Positions 1 through 8,990 of a stretch of DNA of 64,000 nucleotides are shown here, piece after piece. Under the pieces are notes generated by a model. That model searched no databases, was not told the origin of the DNA, and saw only the letters and a program-made list of their open reading frames with translations. How positions within the stretch are numbered: position 1 is the first letter of the stretch; the number at the start of each line of letters is the position of its first letter. Source of the stretch: Halorientalis salina (GTDB lineage: Archaea; Halobacteriota; Halobacteria; Halobacteriales; Haloarculaceae); NCBI RefSeq assembly GCF_005049285.1, contig NZ_SOSC01000011.1:1-64000 (forward strand), written 5' to 3'. A program made the translations under genes and the position numbers.

Positions 1-114
1 TCACCACCGCCACTGTTGGAGCGACTGATCGAAGATGCCCAGAAGATCCACAAGCAACGACCGATCTTACAAGAGACGCTCGCTACCGCTACGCAACCGA
101 GGTGTGAGGCCTAA
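1..114 (+). CDS. C-terminal tail of an unidentified protein (5'-truncated by window edge)
   Basis: The frame starting at base 1 is open and ends at a TAA at 112-114, giving a 37-residue tail ending QPRCEA. It includes an amphipathic stretch (LLERLIEDAQKIHK) that could be a helix. No family can be assigned from so short a piece, and the codon choice is less GC-biased than that of neighbouring genes. It could be the end of a real gene or chance. Confidence 0.35.
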   Translation, partial: SPPPLLERLIEDAQKIHKQRPILQETLATATQPRCEA

Positions 115-216
115 CTAAAGACCAATGATCCCGGACCATGCATCTAGATTGAGCGAGGAACAGTATATTTCTTATCTACGAAACGAACAATCCCCGTTGG
201 TCAATACGCAGGTACA

Positions 217-355
217 GTGAGCAAACAAGCATCCGCCGAGCGAGCAGCGCGAGCGAGGCGGTTCACCGGACGCGAGTGTAACGAGCGTCCGGCAGTTTTT
301 AGTCCAGGTTTTTGCGATGGGGGGTCGCCACCGGCGACCCCCCGACGTAAAAAAG
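217..355 (+). repeat. Haloarchaeal triple-hairpin repeat, copy 1
   Basis: The element starts GTGAGCA, reaches the block GCATCCGC, and contains three consecutive stems. The first has CCGCC near 233-237 pairing with GGCGG near 257-261. The second has CCGGACGC at 266-273 pairing with GCGTCCGG at 285-292. The third has GGGGGGTCGCC at 319-329 pairing with GGCGACCCCCC at 333-343 around a 3-nt loop. Stems 2 and 3 are separated by TTTTTAG and TTTTTGCGA blocks, and the element ends CGACGTAAAAAAG. It lies about 45 nt before the next gene. The same architecture recurs at 28546, 60180 (minus) and, truncated, at 27900 (minus). Confidence 0.8.
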
Positions 356-398
356 TGGTTGGGGAAGCGTATTTGAGACTCCATCCCGAACACCCGAC

Positions 399-695
399 AT
401 GCGCGAGGCGAAGACGGACCAAACGACCCGCGAGCGTGTTGCGGACCGACTCCGGGAGGAGGCGCTGACGGCGGCGGCGATCGCTCGTGACTTCGAGATC
501 CAGGCCAGTACAGCCGTGAGTCACGTCGAACACATCGCCCAGTCGCTGGACTCCACCGACGAGCAACTGCTGGTCGCCCCGCCGACCTGCCGGGACTGCG
601 GGTTCGACGACTTCGACGACCTCATCAACCGACCGAGTCGGTGCCCGGACTGCAAGAGCGAGTCCGTCGAGGAACCGGCCTTTCGGATCGAGTGA
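399..695 (+). CDS. HTH transcriptional regulator fused to a Zn-ribbon
   Basis: This 98-residue protein has an N-terminal winged-helix-like segment (residues 10-50, with ALTAAAIARDFEI resembling a helix-turn-helix) and a C-terminal zinc ribbon with two Cys pairs, CRDCG and CPDCKSE. It matches the archaeal family of predicted regulators that combine an HTH with a Zn-ribbon (COG3357 type), which are small DNA-binding proteins of unknown targets. Its 3' end overlaps the longest open frame of the next gene, but not that gene's probable GTG start. The start ATG lies about 45 nt after repeat copy 1. Confidence 0.75.
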   Translation: MREAKTDQTTRERVADRLREEALTAAAIARDFEIQASTAVSHVEHIAQSLDSTDEQLLVAPPTCRDCGFDDFDDLINRPSRCPDCKSESVEEPAFRIE

Positions 696-796
696 CTGGC
701 GGTAAGCAGTGCGGGAACTGTCCGATTCGGGCCCGCATTCTCAGTGCCCATCAGGTGGCAAACGTCAGTCGAGTAGCAAACTATAGGGGGGAGACC

Positions 797-1303
797 GTGG
801 ACAGTCCGGGTGTGCGGGGAACGGTCGGAGCCGTCGCTCGGACGGTACTGGTGGTGGGTGGGTTCGTCGCGCTGTTTGGCGGGATCGTGACGCTGGCGTA
901 CCCACCGCTGTTGAGTGGCTACGTCGGGTCGTCCGGTCTCGAGGGAACGCGGGGGACGGGGCCGTCCGTCACGTCGCTGTTCGGGCCGACGCTGTTCGCG
1001 TCGCTCAAAGCCATCATCTGGGGGATGACGACCGTCGCTGCGGGCCTGGCGATTCCCGGTCGGAGCTCGAAGCGGTTGCTCGGCGAGCAGCCGTTCACAC
1101 GACGCCAGCGAGTCATGACGCTCCTCGGTGCGGCCCTCGTGGTCGGACTCCCGAACGGGATCGACCTCGCCGTCCGGTTCGGCGTGGGATCGATCGGGCT
1201 GTTCGCGGCGGCCGTGTTGTTGACGCTGGTCGGCGTCGTCCTGGTCGTGCTGGGGACCTCCGGGGGACTCAAGTACCAGCCGCAGGCGCGTCAGAACTCG
1301 TAG
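797..1303 (+). CDS. Small multi-pass membrane protein, unknown function
   Basis: From the GTG at 797, preceded by a purine-rich GGGGGGAG, the protein has 168 residues. About four hydrophobic segments are visible: VARTVLVVGGFVALFGGIV, a middle segment near LKAIIWGMTTVAAG, then MTLLGAALVVGL and a C-terminal FAAAVLLTLVGVVLVVLG. The frame stays open further upstream to 641, but that part is not membrane-like and overlaps the regulator, so the later start is preferred. No enzymatic motif is seen. It converges with the Rieske gene, overlapping it by 13 nt. Confidence 0.6.
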   Translation: MDSPGVRGTVGAVARTVLVVGGFVALFGGIVTLAYPPLLSGYVGSSGLEGTRGTGPSVTSLFGPTLFASLKAIIWGMTTVAAGLAIPGRSSKRLLGEQPFTRRQRVMTLLGAALVVGLPNGIDLAVRFGVGSIGLFAAAVLLTLVGVVLVVLGTSGGLKYQPQARQNS

Positions 1304-1731
1304 TTGGACTTCGAGGACAGGTCCAGGTCGTCGGTTTCCATCGGGCCAGTGGCCACGAACTCGTAGTCGTCGTCCGCGAGGGACACCGTTCCGTCCTCGA
1401 TTTCGAGGTCGAGTTCCGTGAGATACGCGCCTTCACAGGGACCGTAGGTACAGCGGCCGGTGTCGGACTCGAAGTAGGCCCCGTGGTTCGCACAGACGAG
1501 TTCACCGTCGCGCATGGGTGCGCCCGACCCCTTGTCGAGTTTGATGTGCGTGAAGTGCTGGCAGTAGTTCAGCCAGCCCGTGATGGCGTCCTCGTCGTCG
1601 TTGTGCTCGTCGTTCAACCGGACCAGTATCGCTTCCTTCCGTTCGTCGGTCTCGGTGTTCCGGACGGTGAACAGGAACGTCGAATCGTCGGGGACGTCCG
1701 CGACGGACGTTATCGACCCGTCTCCGGTCAT
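1291..1731 (-). CDS. Rieske-type [2Fe-2S] protein
   Basis: This 146-residue protein carries a complete Rieske signature: C57-x-H59 in NYCQHFTH and C80-x2-H83 in VCANHGAYFE. A further CTYGPCEGAYL segment is typical of Rieske ferredoxins. There is no signal peptide or membrane anchor, so it should be a soluble cytosolic ferredoxin-like electron carrier or oxygenase ferredoxin component rather than a cytochrome bc subunit. No oxygenase gene lies next to it, so its partner is unknown. The ATG is preceded on the minus strand by a possible small gene at 1783-1899. Confidence 0.85.
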   Translation of the reverse strand: MTGDGSITSVADVPDDSTFLFTVRNTETDERKEAILVRLNDEHNDDEDAITGWLNYCQHFTHIKLDKGSGAPMRDGELVCANHGAYFESDTGRCTYGPCEGAYLTELDLEIEDGTVSLADDDYEFVATGPMETDDLDLSSKSNYEF

Positions 1732-1782
1732 ATCTCGGGTTGCGGGGCGGCCGATTTCAAGGATACGATTGCGGGTCGACGG

Positions 1783-1899
1783 TCACGTCTCCTCGGTCAC
1801 AGCCGGGAGCGGGATGACGACTTCCGTCCCGAAGTCGCGACTCGCCGTACCCGGGACGACTAACAAGATACTGGGTTCGTTCGACGCCTCCAGTAGCAT
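1783..1899 (-). CDS. Possible 38-residue protein
   Basis: An ATG at 1899 opens a minus-strand frame ending TGA at 1783. It begins MLLEASNEPSILLVV and ends VIPLPAVTEET. Codon third positions are mostly G/C, as in neighbouring real genes, and the frame stays open and plausible upstream (PPYRVSRAATEIE) without an obvious earlier start codon. It may be an intact small protein or the degraded end of a longer gene. Family unknown. Confidence 0.35.
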   Translation of the reverse strand: MLLEASNEPSILLVVPGTASRDFGTEVVIPLPAVTEET

Positions 1900-2016
1900 C
1901 TCGATCTCGGTCGCTGCCCGGGATACCCGATAGGGAGGGATGATTTTCCCCCGGCTGTTCGCCCGAAACGGGACCCTCTCGTCAGGTTGACGGCACTCCC
2001 GCCCGAGTGGCCACGT

Positions 2017-3066
2017 ATGGGCGAGTTGCTCATCTACGGCTCTTACGGGTACACGGGGGAACTAATCGCCGACGAGGCCGTCGGCCGGGGACTGACACCG
2101 ATACTCGCCGGTCGGACGGAGCGAAAGGTCTCACGACAGGCAGCGGAGTTAGACTGCCCGGGACGAACCATCGACCTCGCGGACGACGATGTCACGGACG
2201 CGCTCGCGGACGTCGACGTGGTTCTGAACTGCGCCGGCCCGTTCGTCGACACGTACGAACCGCTCGTCGAGGCCTGTATCGACTCGGAGACGCACTACCT
2301 CGATATCACCGGCGAGATCGACGTGTTCCAGGGCGTTGCCGGCTACGACGAGGCCGCCGCCGAGGCCGGCGTGATGCTCATGTCGGGCGTCGGCTTCGAC
2401 GTGGTCCCGACGGACTGTCTGGCCGCCCACCTCGCCGATCGCCTGCCCGACGCGACCCACCTCGCGCTCGGGTTCGAGGCGCTCACGAGTCTCTCGGGAG
2501 GCACGGCCAAGACCGCCGTCGAGTTCCTCGGCGAGGGCGGGTACGTTCGCCGCGACGGATTGCTCGAACGGGTCCCGCCGGCACACAGAACCCGACGCAT
2601 CGACTTCGGTCGGGGGGAACGCACGGCCGCAACCATCCCGTGGGGCGACCTCGTGACGGCGTACCACACGACTGGCGTTCCGAACATCGAGGTCTACGCC
2701 GCCATGCCCGAACCGGTGGTCTGGTCGATGCGAGGAAGCGGTCTGCTATCCCCCTTCCTGGGCTGTGGCCCGGTGAAGTCGACGCTCAAGGGACTCATCG
2801 ATGCGACCGTCGACGGCCCGAGCGAGCGCCAGCGCGAGCAGGGTCGGAGCTACCTGTGGGGCGAGGCGACGACGGACGACGGCGAGCGCGCCGTCACACT
2901 CCTGGAGACGCCCGAGACTTACGCCTTGACGGTCGACACGGCCCTCGAAACCGCGACGCGCGCGCTCGACGGTGACGCACCCGCGGGGTACCAGACGCCC
3001 GCCGGAGCGTACGGGCCGGACCTCGTCCTCGACGTCGAGGGAACCGAGCGGCGAGACGTCGAGTGA
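2017..3066 (+). CDS. Saccharopine dehydrogenase / trans-acting enoyl reductase family protein
   Basis: Starting at the ATG at 2017, this is a 349-residue NAD(P)-binding protein. The N-terminal Rossmann fold shows as LLIYGSYGYTGELIADEA, followed by ILAGRTERKV and VVLNCAGPF, as in the saccharopine dehydrogenase NADP-binding family that includes bacterial trans-acting enoyl reductases. The central segment GVGFDVVPTDCLAAHLA is also characteristic. True lysine-pathway activity is unlikely; members are usually uncharacterised reductases. A TTG ten codons upstream is possible, but ATG immediately before the beta strand is more natural. Confidence 0.8.
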   Translation: MGELLIYGSYGYTGELIADEAVGRGLTPILAGRTERKVSRQAAELDCPGRTIDLADDDVTDALADVDVVLNCAGPFVDTYEPLVEACIDSETHYLDITGEIDVFQGVAGYDEAAAEAGVMLMSGVGFDVVPTDCLAAHLADRLPDATHLALGFEALTSLSGGTAKTAVEFLGEGGYVRRDGLLERVPPAHRTRRIDFGRGERTAATIPWGDLVTAYHTTGVPNIEVYAAMPEPVVWSMRGSGLLSPFLGCGPVKSTLKGLIDATVDGPSERQREQGRSYLWGEATTDDGERAVTLLETPETYALTVDTALETATRALDGDAPAGYQTPAGAYGPDLVLDVEGTERRDVE

Positions 3067-3086
3067 GCGTCTGACCGATCCAAGCG

Positions 3087-3986
3087 CTACGCGTCGTCGC
3101 TCGACTCGTAGTGCCGGCGCTCGACGCGTTCGTCGAACAGTCGTCCGAGGAGTTGGGTCATCGGGCCGCTTCCCACGTCGATGCCGTCGACGGAATCAAT
3201 AGGACGGACCTCCCAGGTCGTGTTCGTCAGGAAGGCCTCGTCGGCCTCGCGGAGGTCCTCTACTTCGTAGCGGCCGGCTTCGATCTCGAAGTCCTCGCCC
3301 TGTGCGAGATCGATCACCGTATCGCGAGTCACGCCCGGGAGGATGTCGCAGTCGTCGCTGGGGGTCTTGAGGACGCCGCCGTCGACGAAAAACACGTTGC
3401 TCGTCGCGCCCTCCGCGATCGCGCCGTCGGTCGTCCGGATCAGGGCCTCGTCGGCGGCGAACTCGTCGGTCGCGGCCCGGCGGAGTTCCAGGCGAGCGTG
3501 GATGCCGTTGAGGTAGTTGTGTGTTTTCGCGTCCGCGGGGACGGCCTCGCTCGGCGTCCGCCGGGTCCTGACAGTCTGGACCACCGCGGGGTCGTCCCAG
3601 GGTTTCGTTCCGCTGACACCGCCACGCGGGAGTTCCGTGACGACGACCACGATCGTGGGGTCGACGTCGGGGTCCGGGGTGAGTTTCCCGGGCTGGACGC
3701 CGCGGGTCACGGAGAGCCTGACGTAGGCGTCGTCGAGGTCGTTGGCCGCGAGCGTCTCCCGAACGCGCTCGCGGAGGTCCTCTGGAACCGCCTCGGCGAA
3801 GCCCAGCGTCTCGCAGGTCCGGCGCAACCGGGCTTCGTGGGCCGGCCACCGGAAGACGTCACCGCCGTAGGCCCGGAGCGTCTCGAAGGCCGCGTCGCCG
3901 TACATGAACCCGCGGTCGCGGACGCTCACGGTCGCGTCGTCGGCCGGAACGATCTCGCCGTCTACGTGGTACTGGTAGTCTGACAT
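3087..3986 (-). CDS. pabC: Class IV aminotransferase fold enzyme, probable aminodeoxychorismate lyase
   Basis: This 299-residue PLP enzyme of fold type IV begins with a domain containing RGFMYGDAAFETLRAY, the usual signature near the start of PabC/IlvE/DAAT proteins. A lysine in the segment THNYLNGIH region and the EGATSNVFFVDGG motif match the family. As the last gene of a minus-strand series with a glutamine amidotransferase and a chorismate-binding synthase, it is best read as 4-amino-4-deoxychorismate lyase, releasing p-aminobenzoate and pyruvate. Its start overlaps the upstream amidotransferase by 25 nt, indicating coupled translation. A branched-chain or D-amino-acid aminotransferase cannot be excluded from sequence alone. 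Confidence 0.8.
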   Translation of the reverse strand: MSDYQYHVDGEIVPADDATVSVRDRGFMYGDAAFETLRAYGGDVFRWPAHEARLRRTCETLGFAEAVPEDLRERVRETLAANDLDDAYVRLSVTRGVQPGKLTPDPDVDPTIVVVVTELPRGGVSGTKPWDDPAVVQTVRTRRTPSEAVPADAKTHNYLNGIHARLELRRAATDEFAADEALIRTTDGAIAEGATSNVFFVDGGVLKTPSDDCDILPGVTRDTVIDLAQGEDFEIEAGRYEVEDLREADEAFLTNTTWEVRPIDSVDGIDVGSGPMTQLLGRLFDERVERRHYESSDDA

Positions 3987-4660
3987 TGGTGACAGAAGGC
4001 TGCGATCAGTCGTTTTCCCGCGTCGGTGAGGATGCTCTCGGGGTGGAACTGCACGCCGAAGTGCGGGCGCTCTCGGTGGCGTACGCCCATGACGACGCCC
4101 GGTTCGTCCTCGCCGGGACCGTCTTCGACGGTCCAGGCCGTCTCGACGAGGTCCGCTGGCAGATCCTCGCGCTCGACGGCCAGCGAGTGGTAGCGCCCCA
4201 CCTCGAAGCGCTCGGGCAGGTCGGCGAACAGCCCCGTCCCATCGTGTTCGACGGTCGAGGGTTTCCCGTGGACGACCGCCTCAGCGTGACCGACTGGGGC
4301 ACCGTTGGCCGCACAGAGCGCCTGGTGGCCGAGACACACGCCCAGCGTCGGGTAGTCCAGTTCCCCGAAGACGGGCATCGAGACGCCGGCGTCCGCGGGC
4401 GTCCCGGGACCGGGCGAGACGACGATGCCGTCCGGGTCGAGATCGCGGATTCCCTCAACGGTAATATCGTCGTTTCGCCGGACAAGTACCTCCCCGGGCG
4501 CATCGCGTTCCACGACGCCCAAGTCGGGATCAGTGACGACCTCCCCGACGTTCTGGGACCGCGTCCCAGAGCCTGGTGACGTGACAACGTCACCGACGTA
4601 CTGGACGAGATTGTAGGCGAACGAGTCGTAGTTGTCGATCACGAGGACCCGGAGCGTCAT
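3962..4660 (-). CDS. pabA: Glutamine amidotransferase subunit of aminodeoxychorismate/anthranilate synthase
   Basis: This is a 232-residue class I glutamine amidotransferase. The catalytic Cys is in [10 protein letters not shown], the oxyanion region in VVSPGPGTP, and the His/Glu pair in [11 protein letters not shown]. It supplies ammonia to the chorismate-binding partner encoded immediately upstream, with which it shares a 4-nt ATGA overlap. Residues about 23-50 ([15 protein letters not shown] and following) form an insertion relative to the compact family pattern, where YVG is followed closely by the VRRND segment. The DNA of the insertion is a two-hairpin cassette also found inside polX. 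Confidence 0.88.
   Translation of the reverse strand: MTLRVLVIDNYDSFAYNLVQYVGDVVTSPGSGTRSQNVGEVVTDPDLGVVERDAPGEVLVRRNDDITVEGIRDLDPDGIVVSPGPGTPADAGVSMPVFGELDYPTLGVCLGHQALCAANGAPVGHAEAVVHGKPSTVEHDGTGLFADLPERFEVGRYHSLAVEREDLPADLVETAWTVEDGPGEDEPGVVMGVRHRERPHFGVQFHPESILTDAGKRLIAAFCHQCQTTSTT
4553..4594 (-). repeat. In-frame two-hairpin cassette inside pabA
   Basis: On the plus strand CTGGGAC at 4553-4559 pairs with GTCCCAG at 4563-4569, and GGTGACGT at 4575-4582 pairs with ACGTCACC at 4587-4594, with a 5-nt spacer. Read on the coding strand this is hairpin A, AGGCT, hairpin B, encoding PGSGTRSQ. The polX gene holds hairpin A, AGGCA, hairpin B at 30083-30121, encoding SGSRTQSD in the same codon phase. 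Paired bases differ between copies but complementarity is kept. Confidence 0.75.
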
Positions 4661-6174
4661 CGGTCCCTGCCTCCGTCGAGTGCTGTGCCTTCGACGGCGA
4701 GGTCGCCGCGTCGGCCCAGCGCCTCGTCCACGGCGGCCACCAGCGCGCGCGCCTTGTCGAGCGTCTCGTCGTACTCGCGCTCGGGGTCCGAATCGTGGAC
4801 GATCCCCGCGCCGACCCGGAGGTGATACTCCTCGTCGTATCTGACGAGCGTCCGGATGACGATGTTCAGCGTGGCCCGGCCGTCGAACCCGAATATCCCG
4901 ATGGAGCCGGTGTACGGCCCCCGGCGAGTCGCCTCGACCTCGTCGATGATCTCCATCGTTCGGGGTTTCGGTGCGCCGGTGATGGTCCCACCGGGGAACA
5001 CCGCTGCGATCGCGTCGGCCAGATCAGCCCCGGCACGGAGGCGGCCCTCGACCTTCGAGACGAGGTGCATCACCTCGCTATAACGGTCGACCCGGCGGTA
5101 GTCGGTCACCTCGACGCTCCCGTACTCGCTCACCTTCCCGAGGTCGTTGCGCTCCAGGTCGACCAGCATCGCGTGTTCGGCGCGCTCTTTCTCGTCGTGT
5201 CGCAGGTCCGACTCAAGCGTCCGGTCTTCCGCCCTCGTCTCACCCCTCGGACGCGTCCCGGCGATCGGTTCCGTGACGAGCGAGTCGCCGTCGCGGTGGA
5301 GCAGCAGTTCCGGGCTGGCGCTGACCAGGTCGACGCCGGGGAACTCGACGAGCGCGGAGTAGGGCGCGGGGTTGACCTCGCGGAGCGCGTCGAACGCCTC
5401 GACCGGGTGGACCGCGGCCGGAGCCGACAGCCGCTGAGAGACGTTCGCCTGGAACGTGTCGCCGTCCCGGACGTACGTCTTGACGCGGTCGACGCGCGCG
5501 GCGAACCCTTCGCGCGTGTACTCGCTCTCGAATCGTGCAGTCGACCGCTCGGGGACCGGCGGCGGGCCGACAGTGGGGTCGCCGTCGACCGCTCGATCGG
5601 CCAGCCAGCGCGCACGGTCGAGACCCGCCTCGAAGGCGGCGTCGACGGGCACCCCCACGTCGCCGTCGGGATCGATCCGCGGACAGGCAGTCACGCGGAG
5701 CGTCATGGGCGAGTCCCGGGGCTCTTCCCAGGCGGCCAGACAGTCGTAGATCGCCAGTTGCAGGCGGGGCAAGTCCCGGTCATGGACGGCGTCGGTCGGC
5801 AGGTCCTCCAGTTCCCGGACGGCGTCGTAGGAGAGCCAACCGACCGCCCCGCAGGGATAGGGTACGTCGCAGTCGCCTCGGGCCAGTGCCTCGGCCGCGA
5901 GTCTGTCGGCGAGTGTCGGCAGTGCCGGGCCGTCGTCGGGGCCGACCGAGCACTGTTCGATAGGATCCACGCCGAAGTAGCCCCACCCGGTTTGACCGCC
6001 GGTCGTCTCCAGGTAGACGCCCCCGCGACCGTCGCCCTCGCGGGCGCGTCGGTAGGCATCGAACGGGTCCGTGACCGTCACCCGGACCTCGACGGGGACG
6101 CGCGTTCCGGGCGCAACCGTTCCGGCGACTGCCCGGAACTGATCCCTGTCGGTCACGACCGTCGGCTGAGTCAT
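4657..6174 (-). CDS. pabB: Chorismate-binding synthase, component I (PabB/TrpE family)
   Basis: From the ATG at 6174 the protein has 505 residues, normal for the family. It contains the chorismate-binding core: [11 protein letters not shown] near residue 300, [27 protein letters not shown] and YTGSIGIFG. It converts chorismate with ammonia from the downstream amidotransferase. Cluster context with a PabC-like lyase favours aminodeoxychorismate synthase for p-aminobenzoate, but the alanine in PIAGT is the TrpE-type residue (E. coli PabB has lysine there), so anthranilate synthase activity remains possible. An extra 24 upstream codons are open but probably untranslated. Confidence 0.85.
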   Translation of the reverse strand: MTQPTVVTDRDQFRAVAGTVAPGTRVPVEVRVTVTDPFDAYRRAREGDGRGGVYLETTGGQTGWGYFGVDPIEQCSVGPDDGPALPTLADRLAAEALARGDCDVPYPCGAVGWLSYDAVRELEDLPTDAVHDRDLPRLQLAIYDCLAAWEEPRDSPMTLRVTACPRIDPDGDVGVPVDAAFEAGLDRARWLADRAVDGDPTVGPPPVPERSTARFESEYTREGFAARVDRVKTYVRDGDTFQANVSQRLSAPAAVHPVEAFDALREVNPAPYSALVEFPGVDLVSASPELLLHRDGDSLVTEPIAGTRPRGETRAEDRTLESDLRHDEKERAEHAMLVDLERNDLGKVSEYGSVEVTDYRRVDRYSEVMHLVSKVEGRLRAGADLADAIAAVFPGGTITGAPKPRTMEIIDEVEATRRGPYTGSIGIFGFDGRATLNIVIRTLVRYDEEYHLRVGAGIVHDSDPEREYDETLDKARALVAAVDEALGRRGDLAVEGTALDGGRDR

Positions 6175-6215
6175 CAGGGAAAGAGAGGAGAAGGGAAAGT
6201 AACCGTTTTGCGGTT

Positions 6216-6746
6216 CTACTCGTCGCCGCGTGCGTCGTCGATCCAACCCTGAATGCGCTTCTCGGAGAGATCAGTCTCGGATGCGACCTCGGCCGCGTCA
6301 GCCGCCGCGAGGTCACCGACCGTCTCGATGCCGACCTCGCCGAGTCGGTCCGCGTAGGCCGGACCGATCCCACTGATGGTGTCGACCGATTCGTCCGCGC
6401 CCTCGACGGCGGGTTCGTCGGTCTCTGCCCCGTCGTCGGCCGAGTCGGCCTCGGAAGCGGCAGCGGCTTCGGCGTCGGATTCGTCGCTCTCGTCTACGTC
6501 GGTCTCGGGTTCCGATTCGACTTCGGCTTCGGACTCGACCGTCGGCTCCGTCGTGGTTTCGGTATCGGTCGTCGTCTCGACGTCCCCCGTCCCTTTCACT
6601 GCGCTTTCGGTTTCCGTCGTCGGCTCCGGCTCGTGCTCTACGGAGACATCGACGTCCTGTCGCGTGTTATCGCCAGCGCTCGAACCGGTGCTGGACCCGG
6701 TACCGTTGAGTCCCATGACCGCTTTCAGAATCTTGAGCAGCCCCAT
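6216..6746 (-). CDS. Helix-hairpin-helix protein with long acidic linker
   Basis: This 176-residue protein has a short N-terminal amphipathic helix ([13 protein letters not shown]), a roughly 100-residue low-complexity stretch dominated by Glu, Asp, Ser and Thr, and a C-terminal double helix-hairpin-helix domain ([20 protein letters not shown], then [14 protein letters not shown]). The C-terminal part resembles the HHH_5/RAD51 N-terminal type of DNA- or protein-binding domain. The acidic linker keeps the domain soluble in high salt and may tether it. The role is unknown. It lies 41 nt upstream of pabB on the same strand. Confidence 0.7.
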   Translation of the reverse strand: MGLLKILKAVMGLNGTGSSTGSSAGDNTRQDVDVSVEHEPEPTTETESAVKGTGDVETTTDTETTTEPTVESEAEVESEPETDVDESDESDAEAAAASEADSADDGAETDEPAVEGADESVDTISGIGPAYADRLGEVGIETVGDLAAADAAEVASETDLSEKRIQGWIDDARGDE

Positions 6747-6771
6747 GGGTCGTTATAGTCAATCCGCCTAC

Positions 6772-7569
6772 TTAAAGCCGCTCTTGTAGCGCCGCGTTCA
6801 TCGGTTCGACCGGCGCAACCTCCCCCGTCCAGCGCTCGAACGCCTCGATACCCTGATACAGTAACATCCAACTACCGGCAACCGTCGTCGCGCCCGCAGC
6901 GCCGGCATCCCGGAGGAGTCGGGTCTCGATGGGGTCGTAGACGGCGTCTAACACCGCTAAGTCCCCGTGCAGTGCGTCGGCCGGCACCGGCGACCGGTCC
7001 TCTTTCATCCCGACGCTGGTGGCGTTGACCAGCACGTCCGCGTCCGCGAGGAGGTCCGGAACGGCATCCAGACCGTGACCGGTCGCGCCGTCGACCTCGT
7101 CGGCGAGTTCGTGTGCGGTCTCGACGGTCCGGTTGGCGATGTCGACGGTCATCCCCTCGTCGGCGAGGCCGAACGCGGCGGCGCGGCCGGCACCGCCCGC
7201 GCCGACGACGAGCGCACGGCCCGCGAGCGGTACGTCGTGGTGCTCCAGCGCCCGCGTCACACCGACGGCGTCCGTGTTGTAGCCGGTCGGCGGCGACGTC
7301 GAGAAGTCGATGGTGTTGACCGCACCGATGCGCCGGGCCAGGTCGTCGGGATCGACGGCTGCCATGACCTCCTGCTTGAACGGGATCGTGACGTTGAGGC
7401 CGGCCACGTCGAGCGTCTCGGCAGCTTCGACGGCTGTCGCCCCTTCTCCTTGTGGCGGCTCGAAGGTCACGTAGCGGGCGTCGATGTCGAGTTCCTCGTA
7501 GCCCGCCTCGTGCATGGGCGGCGACAGCGAGTGCCCCACGGGGTTCCCGATGAGTCCGTACACGTCCAT
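6772..7569 (-). CDS. aroE: Shikimate dehydrogenase
   Basis: The protein, 265 residues from the ATG at 7569, reduces 3-dehydroshikimate to shikimate with NADPH. Diagnostic segments are [20 protein letters not shown] at the N-terminus, the catalytic lysine in [19 protein letters not shown], a Rossmann glycine motif [15 protein letters not shown] and the NADP-recognition segment IANRT. The C-terminal [12 protein letters not shown] is the usual substrate-lid motif. It sits just upstream of the HHH gene and the chorismate-using synthase, forming an aromatic block on the minus strand, and is divergent from the antiporter gene. Confidence 0.95.
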   Translation of the reverse strand: MDVYGLIGNPVGHSLSPPMHEAGYEELDIDARYVTFEPPQGEGATAVEAAETLDVAGLNVTIPFKQEVMAAVDPDDLARRIGAVNTIDFSTSPPTGYNTDAVGVTRALEHHDVPLAGRALVVGAGGAGRAAAFGLADEGMTVDIANRTVETAHELADEVDGATGHGLDAVPDLLADADVLVNATSVGMKEDRSPVPADALHGDLAVLDAVYDPIETRLLRDAGAAGATTVAGSWMLLYQGIEAFERWTGEVAPVEPMNAALQERL

Positions 7570-7643
7570 ACCGGGGCCACTGGTGGGACGGACATAACCG
7601 CACCGCTCGCAGTTCCGCAAGACATTCCTTCGGATGCCGTCTG

Positions 7644-8990
7644 TTGCCGGTAGTGACTGCACTCCGCCATCCGCTCACAGCGGTCGTCGCCACGCTGGCG
7701 CTGACGATTCCGTGGATCGGAGTCGGGCTGATCGATCCCACGCTCGGATCGGTAGGGACCGTCCTGATCAGCGGGCTCGCGGTGCTCGGATCGTCGTTCC
7801 TGCTCGCGTGGGGTGCCGAGACCGCTGAAAAGGACGTTCCGCGCGCGTTCGCACTGGCCGTGTTGGCCGTCCTGGCGGTCGCGCCCGAGTACGCCGTCGA
7901 CGCGCTGTACGCCTGGAACGCGGGGGCGCAGGCGGGGACGGAGGCCGGTCGCCAGGCGGGCAACCTCGCCATCGCCAACATGACCGGCGCGAACCGCATC
8001 CTCATCGGACTGGGCTGGTCCGGGATCGCGCTGTTCACGATTCTCCGGGCCGAGAAGGCCGGCGATACGTCCGTCACGCACCGCGACGGCTTCCTCGCCG
8101 ACTACGTCAACCTCGATACGGGCATCGCGACGGAGATCACCTTCCTCGCGGCCGCGACGCTGTGGGCGTTTTTCGTGCCGCTCGGCGGCGGCATCGACGC
8201 CCTCGACACGGCCGTCCTCGTCGGCCTCTACGTCGCATATATCGGCATCATCATCAGGGCGGGCGCGGAGGGGCAGGATACACACGTCGGCGTTCCGGCG
8301 TACTTCCAGTCGTACTCGAAGGCACCCCGGGTCGCGGTCGTCCTCTCGCTGTTTGCCTACTCGGGGGTGATGATACTCACCGCCGTCGAGCCGTTCGCCC
8401 ACGGCCTCGAAGAAATCGGCGTGCAGAACGGGATTCCCGAGTTCTTCATGATCCAGTGGATCGCACCGCTGGCCAGCGAGTCGCCGGAACTCATCGTCGT
8501 GACCGTCCTCGTGATGAAAGCCCGCTCGACGGCCGGGTTCAACGCGCTCATCTCCTCGAAACTGAACCAGTGGACGCTGCTCATCGGGACGCTCGCGGTC
8601 GTCTACTCGGTCGCGCTCGGGCAGTACGGCGTGCTCCAGTTCGACTTCAAACAGGCCCTGGAGATCTGGCTGACTGCGGCCCAGTCCTTCTTCGCGATGG
8701 CGCTCCTGGTCGATTTCACCATCTCCTTGCGCGAGGCCGTCGCGTTGCTCGTACTCTTCCTCTCACAGGTGTTCATCGAGTTCTACATCCTCAAGGGGAT
8801 GGCCCTCTCACCGGAAGCGGCGGAAGCGCTCAGTAAGGACTTCTTGCTCGCCTTTACCGGCCTCTACGTCGTTCTCGGCGTCGCGCTGTTCGTCAGACGC
8901 CGGGAGGCCGTCGTCGAACTGCTGGGACTGGCCGGAAACACCGCCCGGGAAGCGATGGGCGGAACACCGAACCCGGAGGGGGCAGACTGA
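7644..8990 (+). CDS. Sodium/calcium (cation) antiporter, CaCA family
   Basis: This integral membrane protein of about 448 residues has roughly ten to eleven hydrophobic helices in two halves. The two alpha-repeat ion-binding motifs are visible as [13 protein letters not shown] in the first half and [14 protein letters not shown] in the second, both with the acidic residue expected for Ca2+/Na+ exchange. The start is uncertain: TTG at 7644 or GTG at 7653, both at the end of a short divergent promoter region shared with aroE. The stop overlaps the start of dtdA by 1 nt, suggesting co-transcription without an evident functional link. Confidence 0.88.
   Translation: MPVVTALRHPLTAVVATLALTIPWIGVGLIDPTLGSVGTVLISGLAVLGSSFLLAWGAETAEKDVPRAFALAVLAVLAVAPEYAVDALYAWNAGAQAGTEAGRQAGNLAIANMTGANRILIGLGWSGIALFTILRAEKAGDTSVTHRDGFLADYVNLDTGIATEITFLAAATLWAFFVPLGGGIDALDTAVLVGLYVAYIGIIIRAGAEGQDTHVGVPAYFQSYSKAPRVAVVLSLFAYSGVMILTAVEPFAHGLEEIGVQNGIPEFFMIQWIAPLASESPELIVVTVLVMKARSTAGFNALISSKLNQWTLLIGTLAVVYSVALGQYGVLQFDFKQALEIWLTAAQSFFAMALLVDFTISLREAVALLVLFLSQVFIEFYILKGMALSPEAAEALSKDFLLAFTGLYVVLGVALFVRRREAVVELLGLAGNTAREAMGGTPNPEGAD

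Noticed and set aside
6376-6789. Long plus-strand Ser/Val-rich frame opposite the HHH gene
   Set aside because: It is the complement of the acidic low-complexity linker of the HHH protein, a typical shadow frame at high GC.
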